A stretch of DNA of 64,000 nt from assembly GCF_002893095.1 (NCBI RefSeq), contig NZ_PKQQ01000003.1, forward strand, positions 248,001 through 312,000, given 5' to 3'. Source of the stretch: Stenotrophomonas sp. VV52 (lineage in GTDB: Bacteria; Pseudomonadota; Gammaproteobacteria; Xanthomonadales; Xanthomonadaceae). The notes under the pieces were generated by a model. The model did not search any database and was not told the DNA's origin. It worked only from the letters and a program-made list of their open reading frames with translations. The position numbers and the translations under genes were made by a program. Shown here one piece after another: positions 49,401-58,500 of the stretch; within the stretch, counting starts at the first letter, position 1, and every line of letters begins with the position of its first letter.

Positions 49401-49739
49401 TTAGGGGTGCCTGAAGCCTACAACGCGGGGTGTGAGGACCGAAGTGCAGGACTCACTGGGGTCGCACCAGCAGCACCTGAGCCATTCAGCAACCAGACGG
49501 TGGCTTGCCAGTTGGTATCGCATTCGTGCGTCGATTTGGCAAAGGCGTGCGGTAGGACTGTACGTCTGCGGGAGGCCCGCGCCCTTGCCCTGCACCATCT
49601 GGCTGCCCGCGACATTAGCGAGGCCCTGAACGTCATAGGCCATGCCATTGGCGGTGTCGATCCCGGGCGCGGCGTTCCAATCAAGAACACATGGGCTGCC
49701 GAGCCACCGGCATTGGCTTACGTCGTCAAGCATCGACAT
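49401..49739 (-). CDS. Minus-strand small protein upstream of the methyltransferase
   Basis: A 112-aa protein, MSMLDDVSQCRWLGSPCVLD at the start, Cys-rich (a second cluster CCWCDPSESC near the end). A strong GGAGGGGG ribosome site precedes the ATG. Its start region lies 33 bp from that of the divergent methyltransferase. It may be transcribed together with the 96-aa gene 12 bp downstream. Unrecognised. Confidence 0.5.
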   Translation of the reverse strand: MSMLDDVSQCRWLGSPCVLDWNAAPGIDTANGMAYDVQGLANVAGSQMVQGKGAGLPQTYSPTARLCQIDARMRYQLASHRLVAEWLRCCWCDPSESCTSVLTPRVVGFRHP

Positions 49740-49771
49740 AGCACCCCCTCCCTGTTGGAGCCGATTCTGCC

Positions 49772-51697
49772 ATGAACTTCCGCCGCCCCCCAAAACTCAC
49801 AACCTGGAGAACTTCCGTGGCTGACGGCTCCCGCTCCTTCAACTTCCCGATGCCGCAGCGTTCGCGCCTGCGCCGCGGCGAGATCGTCGTCGACCTATTC
49901 GCCGGCGGCGGCGGCGCCAGCGAAGGCCTCAAACAGGCCCTCGGCATCGATCCGGCGCTGGCGTACAACCACGACGAGCTCGCGATCGGCATGCACGCCG
50001 CGAACCACCCGCTCACCCAGCACCACCGCGAGGACATCTGGCACGCAGATCCGCGCCGGGATGTCGCCGGGCGGGCCATCGGCTGGTTCCATGCCTCGCC
50101 GGATTGCACGCACTTCAGCCAGGCCAAGGGCGGCCAGCCGCGAAGCAGGAAGACCCGCGCCCTGTCGTGGGTAGTGCTGAAGTGGGTGGGTCAACTGCGC
50201 AGCGCTGACGCACTCAACGGCACCAATACCGCTCCGCGAATCATCTCCATGGAAAACGTCTGGCAGATCCTCACCTGGGGTCCGCTGGTGGCGAAGCGCT
50301 GCAAGGCCACCCGCCGCGTGCTCAAGATGGACGGCTCCATTGCAGCGCGCGGCGAGCGCGTGCCTGTCGAATGCCAGCAGCTGGTGCCGGACAACCGCCA
50401 CAAGGGCCGCACTTGGCAGCAGTTCGTCGCCGCGCTGCGGGCACTGGGCTACGTGGTCGACTGGCGCAAGCTCGTCGCCAGCGACTACGGCGCCGGCACC
50501 AGCCGCGAACGCCTGTTCCTGCTGGCCCGCCGCGACGGAGAGGCCATTGTTTGGCCGGCCGCGAGTCATGGCTCCCGAAAGGACCAGCAGCCGCGCGTCA
50601 CCGCAGCTGACTGCCTGGACTTCTCCATACCCTGCCCGTCCATCTTCACCCGCAGCCGGCCGCTGGCCGACGCCACCATGCGCCGCATTGCCAAGGGTGT
50701 AATGCGCCACGTCATCAACTCGGCAGATCCCTTCATCGTCCCGGTTACCCACCAAGGCGGCGAGCGGGTGCACGACGTGCGCGAACCGATGCGCACCATC
50801 ACCGCCGCCAACCGGGGAGAGCTGATGCTGGCCGAGCCAGAACTGGCACCGTTCATTGCCGAGCATGCCAATGCCAGCAACCAGCGCACGATGGCGGCCG
50901 ACGAACCCCTGCGCACCGTCTGCGCCGGGGTGAAGGGAGGCCACTTCTCCGTGGTAACGCCCGTCCTCGCCGGCGTCGGCGGCCGGGCGGGACAATCGGA
51001 GCCGCGTTCCGGTGGCGAACCGCTCTACACCATGACCCAGAAGGCTGACACCGCTCTGGTGGCACCGCACCTGGTCAAATTTCGGGGCGATAGCATCGGG
51101 ACGCCGGCCACCGAGCCTGTACCCACCATCACCTCCGGCGCCGGCGCCGCGCGTCCGGCGGGCGCGGCACACGCACTCGGCATTGCCACCGCGTTCCTTG
51201 AGCAGGCGAACGGTGGTTTCTACCAAGGCGCTGGGAACGAGGCGCGCGACCCGGTGAGCACCATCACTGCCAGCGGTAGCCAGCAGCGACTGGTGTCCGC
51301 TGACCTCGCGGTCCTGTCGGAAGAGCAGGAAGCTGGCGCTCTGCGGGTCGCCGCCTTTCTGGTGAAGTACTACGGCAGCGGCGCGAACGTGCCTTCGCTG
51401 GTCGACCCCCTCGATACCGTAACGACCCGCGACCGCTTGGCGCTGGTCACTGTGGTGATCCGCGGCACGCCCTACGTCATCGTGGACATCGGTCTGCGCA
51501 TGCTCAAGCCGCACGAGCTCTTCCGAGCACAGGGGTTCCCGCAGAGCTACGTTATCGACCGGACCGCCGACGGCACCCCGCTCACCACGAGCGCAGCCGT
51601 GCGGATGGTCGGCAATAGCGTCAGCCCGCCACCGTTGCGGGCTCTGGCCGAGGCCAACCTGGACCCGGTAGTTACGCCAATGGCGGAGGCTGCCTGA
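49772..51697 (+). CDS. C5-cytosine DNA methyltransferase (Dcm-like)
   Basis: A 641-aa enzyme that transfers methyl from SAM to cytosine. Motif I VVDLFAGGGGASEG; motif IV is a variant, HASPDCTHFSQAKG, with catalytic Cys112; motif VI ISMENVWQ; motif VIII GTSRERLFLL; motif X AVRMVGNSVSPPP. Between VIII and X six repeats of the type (E/D)P-x-x-T-(I/V/M) make up an expanded target-recognition region. It probably protects phage DNA from host restriction. No restriction enzyme gene is adjacent. Confidence 0.93.
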   Translation: MNFRRPPKLTTWRTSVADGSRSFNFPMPQRSRLRRGEIVVDLFAGGGGASEGLKQALGIDPALAYNHDELAIGMHAANHPLTQHHREDIWHADPRRDVAGRAIGWFHASPDCTHFSQAKGGQPRSRKTRALSWVVLKWVGQLRSADALNGTNTAPRIISMENVWQILTWGPLVAKRCKATRRVLKMDGSIAARGERVPVECQQLVPDNRHKGRTWQQFVAALRALGYVVDWRKLVASDYGAGTSRERLFLLARRDGEAIVWPAASHGSRKDQQPRVTAADCLDFSIPCPSIFTRSRPLADATMRRIAKGVMRHVINSADPFIVPVTHQGGERVHDVREPMRTITAANRGELMLAEPELAPFIAEHANASNQRTMAADEPLRTVCAGVKGGHFSVVTPVLAGVGGRAGQSEPRSGGEPLYTMTQKADTALVAPHLVKFRGDSIGTPATEPVPTITSGAGAARPAGAAHALGIATAFLEQANGGFYQGAGNEARDPVSTITASGSQQRLVSADLAVLSEEQEAGALRVAAFLVKYYGSGANVPSLVDPLDTVTTRDRLALVTVVIRGTPYVIVDIGLRMLKPHELFRAQGFPQSYVIDRTADGTPLTTSAAVRMVGNSVSPPPLRALAEANLDPVVTPMAEAA

Positions 51698-51747
51698 TGG
51701 ACGCCGTCAACGGCACTAAAGACGCGTCGCGTGCCATCTCTGCACCG

Positions 51748-51981
51748 CTAGGTCTTGCGCGGCAATCCTTCGATATACGCTTCGACGGCGGCAACCCCGA
51801 GCTGCATGGCGTCGCCCTTATCCGTCACGCGGTCAAGCCGACGCGGCAGGATCAACACCGGCTGCCCGTCGATCTCGACTGCACAGCCGAAGAAGCCGGA
51901 TTCGTCTTGGGCGACTGTGAGCACAACGTGGTAGCCGCCGATGCTGCCACGGAACGTGCTGTCTCTGACGCGATCGGGCAT
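51748..51981 (-). CDS. Minus-strand small protein after the methyltransferase
   Basis: A 77-aa beta-rich protein, MPDRVRDSTFRGSIGGYHVV at the start, with CAVEIDGQPVLILPRRLDRV and a C-terminal helix AMQLGVAAVEAYIEGL. The start is uncertain and there is no strong ribosome site. The plus-strand open frame here is a shadow. Unrecognised. Confidence 0.5.
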   Translation of the reverse strand: MPDRVRDSTFRGSIGGYHVVLTVAQDESGFFGCAVEIDGQPVLILPRRLDRVTDKGDAMQLGVAAVEAYIEGLPRKT

Positions 51982-52080
51982 GCGGGGTCTTCGATAAATG
52001 GGCGCATGCACTGTAACCCTGGCCAGCAGCGATGGATAGCTCCTTGGGCTGGTCCGGACCATCCCATCACCGGGATCTCG

Positions 52081-52440
52081 CTAAGCGGCGCTGTCTTTGC
52101 TGTTGGAACCTTTGATCAGCGCTTGGATGGCGACCCTTTCGGCTTCTTCAAGAGCGGCTCGGCAAGAGCCGAACGGGCCCGAATGGACCTCGACCACCGC
52201 GCAGTGATGGACGTCGACAGAGAGCAAACGCCACTGCTTGGCACTCCCCCGCCAGATGTTGGCGGTGTACGGGTGCCCGGATCCGTGTACCGACAGCGTG
52301 ACGCTATGAAACGACTCAGGTGCCTGATCTGTTCCCATTTCTACCGCCGCATCTACTCCCAGCCCGAGTCTGCCTCGCGCGGGCAGGGTCCACAAGCCCT
52401 CAGAGCTGAAGCACTCATCATGGAGGTCCTCCAATGACAC
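52081..52440 (-). CDS. Minus-strand small protein before the early zinc-ribbon gene
   Basis: Up to 119 aa from a GTG at 52440, or 85 aa from the ATG at 52338. The conserved-looking part is SFHSVTLSVHGSGHPYTANI, then LLSVDVHHCAVVEVHSGPFG. It has a pattern similar in style to the 77-aa neighbour (a beta sheet plus a final helix), and the two may form one unit. Unrecognised. Confidence 0.5.
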   Translation of the reverse strand: MSLEDLHDECFSSEGLWTLPARGRLGLGVDAAVEMGTDQAPESFHSVTLSVHGSGHPYTANIWRGSAKQWRLLSVDVHHCAVVEVHSGPFGSCRAALEEAERVAIQALIKGSNSKDSAA

Positions 52441-52730
52441 AACGACACATCAGCCATCCGGAGGGCCTACCGCGGTGCGCTGCCGGGCACAGCGCGCGCC
52501 ACATCCATGACCTGCGCGGCGCTGCCGCCGGCGGCGGACACTTCATCGAGTGCCAGTGCCAGGCTACCAGGCGACACGCTGAGCCTGAGGCGGCACTTAC
52601 CGAATGGCGTCGCAACAACCGCCCTGCCCGCAGCGCGCGCAAGGTACTACCCGCGATCGCGGCGCCGGCCGACAACGTCGTACAGCTAAGCCTTCACATG
52701 CAGGGCGCATCCCGGTCGGCCAGTTCATGA
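52434..52730 (+). CDS. Small zinc-ribbon-like early protein
   Basis: A 98-aa protein, MTQRHISHPEGLPRCAAGHS at the start, with Cys/His pairs (RCAAGHSARHIHDLRG, then HFIECQCQATRRHAEPEAAL). GGAGG lies 7 bases before the ATG. Such proteins occur in early operons of lambdoid phages; function unknown. Confidence 0.65.
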   Translation: MTQRHISHPEGLPRCAAGHSARHIHDLRGAAAGGGHFIECQCQATRRHAEPEAALTEWRRNNRPARSARKVLPAIAAPADNVVQLSLHMQGASRSASS

Positions 52731-52792
52731 AGCCCCACCACCACACCGTCACTCGTAACAGATCAACCGCCCGCTGCGGCGAAGGAGAGCGC

Positions 52793-53071
52793 ATGACCAC
52801 CAGCACCAACATCGCCCAAGCACCCCGGCGTCTCCTGCGCCTGAAGCAGGTGCTCGACCGGACGGGCTTGCCCAAGTCGACCATCTACTCGCGCATTTCC
52901 GCCGGAACTTTTCCGAAACAGGTCCCCGTGGGGTGCTCCGTTCGGTGGGTTGAGTCGGAGATCGAAGCATGGATTCAGGCGTTGGTTGACGAGCGCGATC
53001 AGCACGCGGATGCAGGGGGTATCGATGGGGGTATCGTAGGGGAGAAGCCCCTCCCGCGCCTTGCAGCGTAA
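52793..53071 (+). CDS. xis: AlpA-family excisionase
   Basis: A 92-aa winged-helix protein of the AlpA type: RRLLRLKQVLDRTGLPKSTI, then YSRISAGTFPKQVPVG and VRWVESEIEAWIQALVDE. GAAGGAG precedes the ATG. It should bind near attR and direct excision by the integrase. The two right-arm GGGGGTATC sites lie inside the end of its coding sequence. Confidence 0.88.
   Translation: MTTSTNIAQAPRRLLRLKQVLDRTGLPKSTIYSRISAGTFPKQVPVGCSVRWVESEIEAWIQALVDERDQHADAGGIDGGIVGEKPLPRLAA
53015..53035 (+). repeat. Right integrase arm-type sites
   Basis: Two exact GGGGGTATC copies at 53015-53023 and 53027-53035 (12-bp period), about 62-82 bp from the attR core. They match the left-arm copies and overlap the 3' end of xis. 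Confidence 0.6.
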
Positions 53072-53096
53072 AGACCAGAACACCGCTTCAAGTAGA

Positions 53097-53110
53097 GCCC
53101 ACCTCCACCA
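53097..53110 (+). repeat. attR core
   Basis: GCCCACCTCCACCA, identical to the ssrA 3' end at 10963-10976. Sequence beyond it (TAAGACGG) belongs to the original chromosome downstream of ssrA. Confidence 0.93.
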
Positions 53111-53135
53111 TAAGACGGTCCGCAAGGACCCAAAG

Positions 53136-53171
53136 AGCCGGGACCTCCTTCAACGGGGTCCCGGCTTTTTT
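53136..53171 (+). terminator. Displaced native ssrA terminator
   Basis: 10-bp stem AGCCGGGACC / GGTCCCGGCT followed by TTTTTT. Before integration it would have followed tmRNA directly. Now it terminates the rightward early transcript after xis. Confidence 0.85.
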
Positions 53172-53246
53172 ATTGCCAGTCCGCTCACGCCGGATGTGCT
53201 CCGCTTGCCTCGCGCTGTTCCCGTCGGTCTACGTCTGGAGAATGCA

Positions 53247-53918
53247 ATGGCAACGAACTTCCCCCCTACCCCTCTGCTCGCCCTGCTCCTGCTGGGCTCC
53301 CCGGCCGTGGCCCTTGGCCAGGACGTGTCGTTCGGTTCGATGGAGGAGCACACCAGCAGCGAGCAGGACAGCTCCAGCACGACCACCACCAGCAGCCAGT
53401 CGACAACCGGCCAGGACCAGGACGGAACGACCAGCTCCGATCAGAACGGCGACTCCGCGTTCGGCAACTTCGGTTCGCTCAACCAGCAATCCACCACCAG
53501 CGGCAGCTCGCATTCGGAGTCGCGCAGCGAGAGCAAGGGCAGCTCGGTGGAGATCGACATGGGCGGCGATGACGACGATTGGTCGCACGGTCACGATCAT
53601 GGCAACCATCACGGCGGCCGTCCCGGCTGGGGCGAAGAACTGGTGGGGCGCTGGACGCTTGGCCAGGAAAACGGCAACACCTGCACCATCGAACTCAAGG
53701 ACGCCGAGTGGTTCGGTGGGCACAGCGCCTACGTGCCCGCAGGCTGCCCGGATGGGTTCTTCCCGGCCAACCGCTGGGTGCTGTCGGGCAACCAGTTGCT
53801 GATTACCGACACCAGCAACACCACCATTGGCCGTTTCCGCCAGGACCGCAGTGGCCGCTGGTCGGGAAAACGCGAGTCCGACGGAGCGCGGCTGTATCTG
53901 AACCCGGTTGGCAACTGA
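53247..53918 (+). CDS. Secreted AprI/Inh protease-inhibitor-like protein with low-complexity linker
   Basis: A 223-aa protein with a signal peptide (PPTPLLALLLLGSPAVALGQ). A Ser/Thr/Gln/Asp-rich stretch (about residues 30-105) and an Asp/His patch (DDDDWSHGHDHGNHHGG) follow. The C-terminal about 90-aa beta-barrel has the Inh pattern: LVGRWTLGQENGNTCTIELK, a second Cys in VPAGCPDGF, then GRWSGKRESDGARLYLNPVG. It may inhibit a periplasmic metalloprotease; the His/Asp patch may bind metal. First host gene after the prophage. Confidence 0.72.
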   Translation: MATNFPPTPLLALLLLGSPAVALGQDVSFGSMEEHTSSEQDSSSTTTTSSQSTTGQDQDGTTSSDQNGDSAFGNFGSLNQQSTTSGSSHSESRSESKGSSVEIDMGGDDDDWSHGHDHGNHHGGRPGWGEELVGRWTLGQENGNTCTIELKDAEWFGGHSAYVPAGCPDGFFPANRWVLSGNQLLITDTSNTTIGRFRQDRSGRWSGKRESDGARLYLNPVGN

Positions 53919-53933
53919 GGCCGGTCTTCCGCC

Positions 53934-54245
53934 TCAGGGCAGCGTGAACTTGCGTGCCATCCGGGTCGGCCAGACCGAGGTGAACTGCGCGCCGCCGACC
54001 AGCCGGTAGGCGGCCGAGACGCTGTGCATCACGCCCAGCCGTTCCAGCACGTCCTTGGCCTTGCGGAAGGTCGGGCGCGGGTCGGAGGTGTCCATGAAGA
54101 GGTTGATCTCTTTCGCGCTGACGTCATAGCCGTCCAGCTTCGCAGCGCTGCCCAGCGCCGCGCCCAGTTCGGCTTCGAGCGTAGCCAGGAAGCCTTCGTC
54201 GTCCAGCGATTTGCGCCAGAACTTGATGATCAGCTGGTAATCCAT
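53934..54245 (-). CDS. Conserved hypothetical protein
   Basis: A 103-aa alpha/beta protein, MDYQLIIKFWRKSLDDEGFL at the start, with EINLFMDTSDPRPTFRKAKD and LERLGVMHSVSAAYRLVG. It looks like a small cytosolic protein of the type annotated only as hypothetical in Xanthomonadaceae. It lies 43 bp downstream of the serine hydrolase on the same strand and may be co-transcribed. Confidence 0.7.
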   Translation of the reverse strand: MDYQLIIKFWRKSLDDEGFLATLEAELGAALGSAAKLDGYDVSAKEINLFMDTSDPRPTFRKAKDVLERLGVMHSVSAAYRLVGGAQFTSVWPTRMARKFTLP

Positions 54246-54288
54246 CGGGCGGTCCGGTGTTCTGACATGGGGGACTGACCAGAGTACC

Positions 54289-55305
54289 TCACGGCGCGGG
54301 CGTGTCGGCTGACAGCAGCGCCTTGAGGATCGCTTCCGAGCGCCGTTGCCCGTAACCCCTGCCGTACGCGCTGGAGGTGATCGCCACCACCATATTTCGG
54401 CTGGGGATGACGTAGATCTTGTTGCCGCCGTTGCCGGAGGCGAACGACACCGGAACCTTCTGGCCGTTGATGTCGTGGACCTTGTGGTACCAGAAGTAGC
54501 CGTAATGGTCGGCATACGGATCGCTGTCGGCGATGGGCACGCGGGGCGCCAATGCTTCGCTCAGCCAGGCCTCGCTGACGATGCGGCGGCCGTTGTACAG
54601 GCCCTTGTTCCGGACCATCTCGCCCAGGGTGGCGAAGTCGCGCGCGGTCAGCGACAGGTTGCCCTGCCCTTTGGTGTACCCGGCGGCGTCGCTGGCCCAT
54701 TCCCATCGGCTGATGCCCAGCGGGGTGAACAGGTTGGCGCGGGCGAAGTCGGCCATCGACATGCCGGTGGCCTTGGCCAGTTCCACGCCCACTACATAGC
54801 TGGTCAGCGAGTTGTAGCGATAGGCCTGGCCCGGCGGGGTCGCGCGCGGTACTGCCAGCACGAACGCCAACGGGTCGGCGGCTTCGTCGAGCTTGTCTTC
54901 GTTGCCGGGCGAGGCGGGATCTTCGTCGAAGGCGGCCAGGCCGGAGCGCATGGTCAGCAGGTCGTCCAGGCGCACATCGCCCACGGCGCTGCCAGCAGCC
55001 TCGGGCCAGTGCGCGGTGACGCGTTCGTCCACGTTCTTCAACGCGCCCTGGTCGATGGCGATGCCGGCCAGCAGCGCGGTGACGCTTTTGCCGGCGGAGC
55101 GCACATCGTGCAGCGAGGCTGCGGTTTCGCCGTTGTAATAGCGCTCGGCGACGATCCGGCCGTCGCGCATCACCACTACCGCGCGCAGGTCGGGATGTTC
55201 GTCCTGGTCCCAGCGGGCCAGCACGGTGGTCAGCGGATCGCTGGCCAGCACGGGAACTGCCCACGCCATCGTCAGCAGCATCAGGGTCGACCACGTCCGC
55301 TTCAT
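54289..55305 (-). CDS. Serine hydrolase of the beta-lactamase/class C family
   Basis: A 338-aa exported protein with an N-terminal signal peptide (LMLLTMAWAVPVLASD). The catalytic SxxK is SAGK (Ser70, Lys73), and the YxN motif is YNS in AYRYNSLTSYVVG. A GGNGGNKIYVI segment stands where HTG/KTG is usual. It belongs to the esterase/D-aminopeptidase-like penicillin-binding family; the substrate is unknown and true beta-lactamase activity is not implied. Confidence 0.88.
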   Translation of the reverse strand: MKRTWSTLMLLTMAWAVPVLASDPLTTVLARWDQDEHPDLRAVVVMRDGRIVAERYYNGETAASLHDVRSAGKSVTALLAGIAIDQGALKNVDERVTAHWPEAAGSAVGDVRLDDLLTMRSGLAAFDEDPASPGNEDKLDEAADPLAFVLAVPRATPPGQAYRYNSLTSYVVGVELAKATGMSMADFARANLFTPLGISRWEWASDAAGYTKGQGNLSLTARDFATLGEMVRNKGLYNGRRIVSEAWLSEALAPRVPIADSDPYADHYGYFWYHKVHDINGQKVPVSFASGNGGNKIYVIPSRNMVVAITSSAYGRGYGQRRSEAILKALLSADTPAP

Positions 55306-55542
55306 CGTACGCACCTCCCGAACCAGGATGGGGCGAGTCTAGCCGATACAACTATTCCGATACCGACACGTCGCCGTTCCCGGCCGCGCGGACCGGCCAA
55401 CTGTCGGCATCCCCCATGCCGCAACGATCTCGATGTATGCAGTCACTCGTTTAGTCAGGTTCCATTGGCGTTGTCGATTGCAGCGCTGAGACCCATCCGT
55501 AGGATCGGCGCCCTTCCGCGCCCCTGCGCCTGTCACGATTCC

Positions 55543-58500
55543 ATGCCTGTGCCGAACCTGTCCCCTTGCCCTACCGCATCCAAGTGCACGGCTGCCGCGC
55601 AGCGCACCCCTGCCCCCGTCCAGGAGCAGACGCGCCCAACGGCGGCACCGTGGCAGGTACGTAATCGCGACGCGACGACGCTGTCGCTGGTGGGCGTGCC
55701 GCCCGCACAGCTGGATTCATTGGCGGACGCGCTGTCCAGGGGGCCGATCGATACCACGCTGATCGGGAGCTTGCTCGACGGCGGGTTGCCGGGCAGCCCG
55801 CTCGGCGATGCGCTGTCGGAGTGGCTGGCCGCTCAATGCGTACTTCCCTCCTGCAGCGACGACGAGGCCGCCGCCTGGCGCTGCGTGCTGCTGTATGCCC
55901 TGCGCCTGCCGCAGGCGCACTGGGAAGTGGAATGCGTTGCCGAAAGGGCGCGCTTGAGTGCCGCTGTTTCCGGCCGCGATCCGCTGTTGCAGCGTCTGCG
56001 CGATGCGCTGTATCGGCCCTTGGACAAGACGCCGGCTGCTTGGCAGGAGATGCTTGCCGGCCCGCGTGCGCGCGATGCGGAGGCGGACGCACGGCAGATT
56101 GCGCTCGACCACCAGCGCACGCAGTACGGTGGACTGGATACCGACAAACGCCATGGCGCCGTGGCGAAGCTGCTGGCAGAACTGGCACCTGCCGCAACCG
56201 CCCAGGCGCTGCAGGGGGCGATGAAGTGGGTGCGCCGGCACGAACAACGCGATGCCGGCCTGCTCGATCCGCGCGCCGGTCTGCGCACGGTGTTTGCCCA
56301 CGCGGGCGATGCCGCGTCGATTGCGGACGTTCGTGCCCGACTGTCGGCGATGCAGCAGGTCACGACGCGCACCGGGTCCAATGTACCCTCCACGGCGACA
56401 GTGGCGTTCGAAAAGGCGCCTCCGCTGGCCATGCAGCTGCTGGCCGTGGCGCAACAGGCCGATCTCGATACCCCCGCTCCCGCGCAGCCCCTGGGCCGCT
56501 ACGACAGCCCTGCGCGCGCAGCCGTCAGCCTGCTCAGCCTTCCATGGCAGCTTCCGCAGCTGGTGAAGGGCGGCGCGGACCTCAGCTTTACTGCTGCGAA
56601 AAGCGCGAGGCTGCTGGGCAGCAGGACCCTGCCGACGCCCGAAGCGGTAGCGAATACCGCGCAGCCTTATGGGCTTGGCGGTGCGTGGGCGCGGCCGGTC
56701 AACATCCTGGCCTGCACGCCGATGGTGGGTGAAACGCCGCTCGTGGACGACACCAGCGCGCTGCTTGGCCGCCCGCAGATGGGGACTGCTGTCGCGCTGC
56801 GCGGTCAGTGCTGGGAGGCGCCGCATAACGTACCCGGCATGTTGCGCGAGCAGAGCGCAGGGATCGGCGCATTCCTCGCACGTCAACCCACCGGAACGAC
56901 GACGTTGACAGCGCCCGACGCCCCAAAAGCCACGCCGACAGACGGGATGTGCCCCGTGCATGACATCGACCCGGCGTCCTCGGCGACGCCCATGCTTCAC
57001 CACCGCACGCGCGCGCCGCGCGCCGATGCCGGCGCGCTGACCGACCTCGGCCGAACGGCCGCCCCCGCGCCCGCCGCGCTGCCCTGCCATGGCGCGGTCG
57101 CCCAGGAGATGATCCGGGTCGACGGCCGGCTGCCGCTGCTGGTACAGGCGCCCCTGCTCGACCGCCTTGCGCCCGGCGACTGGTGGAACACACTGGATTG
57201 GCAGGTGCCTCGCACGCTGGGTGGCCTGCATGCAGCCGTCACCGACGCGTTTGCGCAGGCCGGGCTGGACCTGCAGCACCGGGCACCCAGCGCGGACGCA
57301 CTGGCTTCCTTCTTCGCATCCACGCCGGCACGCGCATGGTATGACGCGCTGCAGACGCTGCCGATGCTGCCGGAAGGCGCCCGCCGCAGCCTGGCCGACG
57401 GCGGCGCCAGCGCACGCGCTTACGCGTTCACCCGCATGCTGGAACAGCTCACCCAGCACCCGCACGCCGAAGGCGAACGCAGGGCGCTGCACAGCCTGGC
57501 CTGCATTGGTCGCGCCGCCGTCGCGTACGTGCAGGAACAGGACGCCAACGCGTTGGTCGCCGCGCATGCGCACTTCGATACGTTGGCCTGGCGTACCGAT
57601 ACCGTGGCCGGCCGCCTGGCAACGCCGATGACCGATGCGCAGCTGCAGGCACACCGTGCGCGCATGCACCTCGCCTACGGCAAACCGCTGCCGCACGGCT
57701 CCAGTACCGAACAGATGCGGGCCTGGCTGGTACAGGCGCAACCTGCGTTGCTGGACGAAAGAACGTTCGATCTGCTCGACAGCGCAGATACCCTGCTGGC
57801 AGACCTGCTGGTCACGCTGCGCGGTGAGGTCGATGCACTACGCTTCGGCAGATACTGGGATTGGCGCGGCAAGCCGCCCGGCGCTGCCGACTGGCGCGAC
57901 CACCTCGAGCGCAAGGCTGCCGTGGCCGGCACGCACTGGGTGACCGAACTGGGCGTGCTGTTCCACCAGGTGGCCGCGTCGCTGGCCCGCTACGAAGACC
58001 TGGAACCGCCGCTGCAGTCGGTGATCGATCCCCGCCGCAACGACCTGCGCGTGCTGACGGGTGAACTGATCGCCCCGCTGCTGCAGCTGTATTCGGGGCT
58101 GGACCTGCCGATGGCACAGGCCGACCCGTGGTACCCCACTGCCTACCCTGCCTATGCGGGCTTCTTCGCGTGGACCGGTGGCGCCCACGCGTCCCCCGCC
58201 CTGGACCCGCTGGAAGCGCTGGACCTTGCACGAAATCCCGAGCGCCTGCGGCCGTTGCTGCTGCCGATGACGGTCACCCTGCCCCTGCCGGCCGCCGTGC
58301 TGCGTCACCTGCTCGGTCGCGACCGGATCGCAGACGAGCCGCAGCAGCAGGCCCGCGACCTGATGCGCCTGATGCGCGGCAGTGAGACACGCCGGCTGGT
58401 GGCGCAGATGTTGGACATCGGCGCGGACGACGTTACGCCAGAGCTGGTTCACGGGTTCTTCCGGCAACTGGCCAGCGCGCCAGGCGCTGAAGCATTCGGC

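Larger units (their letters stand above)
10963..53110. mobile_element. Complete lambda/HK97-type prophage in ssrA
   Basis: About 42.1 kb bounded by a 14-bp direct repeat of the tmRNA 3' end. It carries integrase, excisionase, CI/Cro/CII-type regulators, replication genes, a Q-like antiterminator, a lysis cassette, and full head and tail morphogenesis genes including an HK97 capsid and a 1253-aa tape measure. This predicts a long-tailed siphovirus. One internal gene has an amber codon, but no essential module is visibly missing, so it may be inducible. Confidence 0.95.

Noticed and set aside
49041..49775. 244-aa plus-strand open frame before the methyltransferase
   Set aside because: The two minus-strand genes in this interval have ribosome sites and protein-like order; this frame has neither.
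51697..52437. 246-aa plus-strand open frame overlapping the methyltransferase stop
   Set aside because: Tempting because of the coupled start, but its composition looks antisense to two minus-strand genes with coherent beta/alpha patterns.
54346..55542. Upstream 399 codons of the giant toxin frame
   Set aside because: Antisense to the serine hydrolase over most of its length; composition changes at about 55543, where the likely start lies.
55717..57741. 674-aa minus-strand open frame under the giant gene
   Set aside because: Codon-bias shadow with Arg/Gln/Gly-rich sequence and no motifs.
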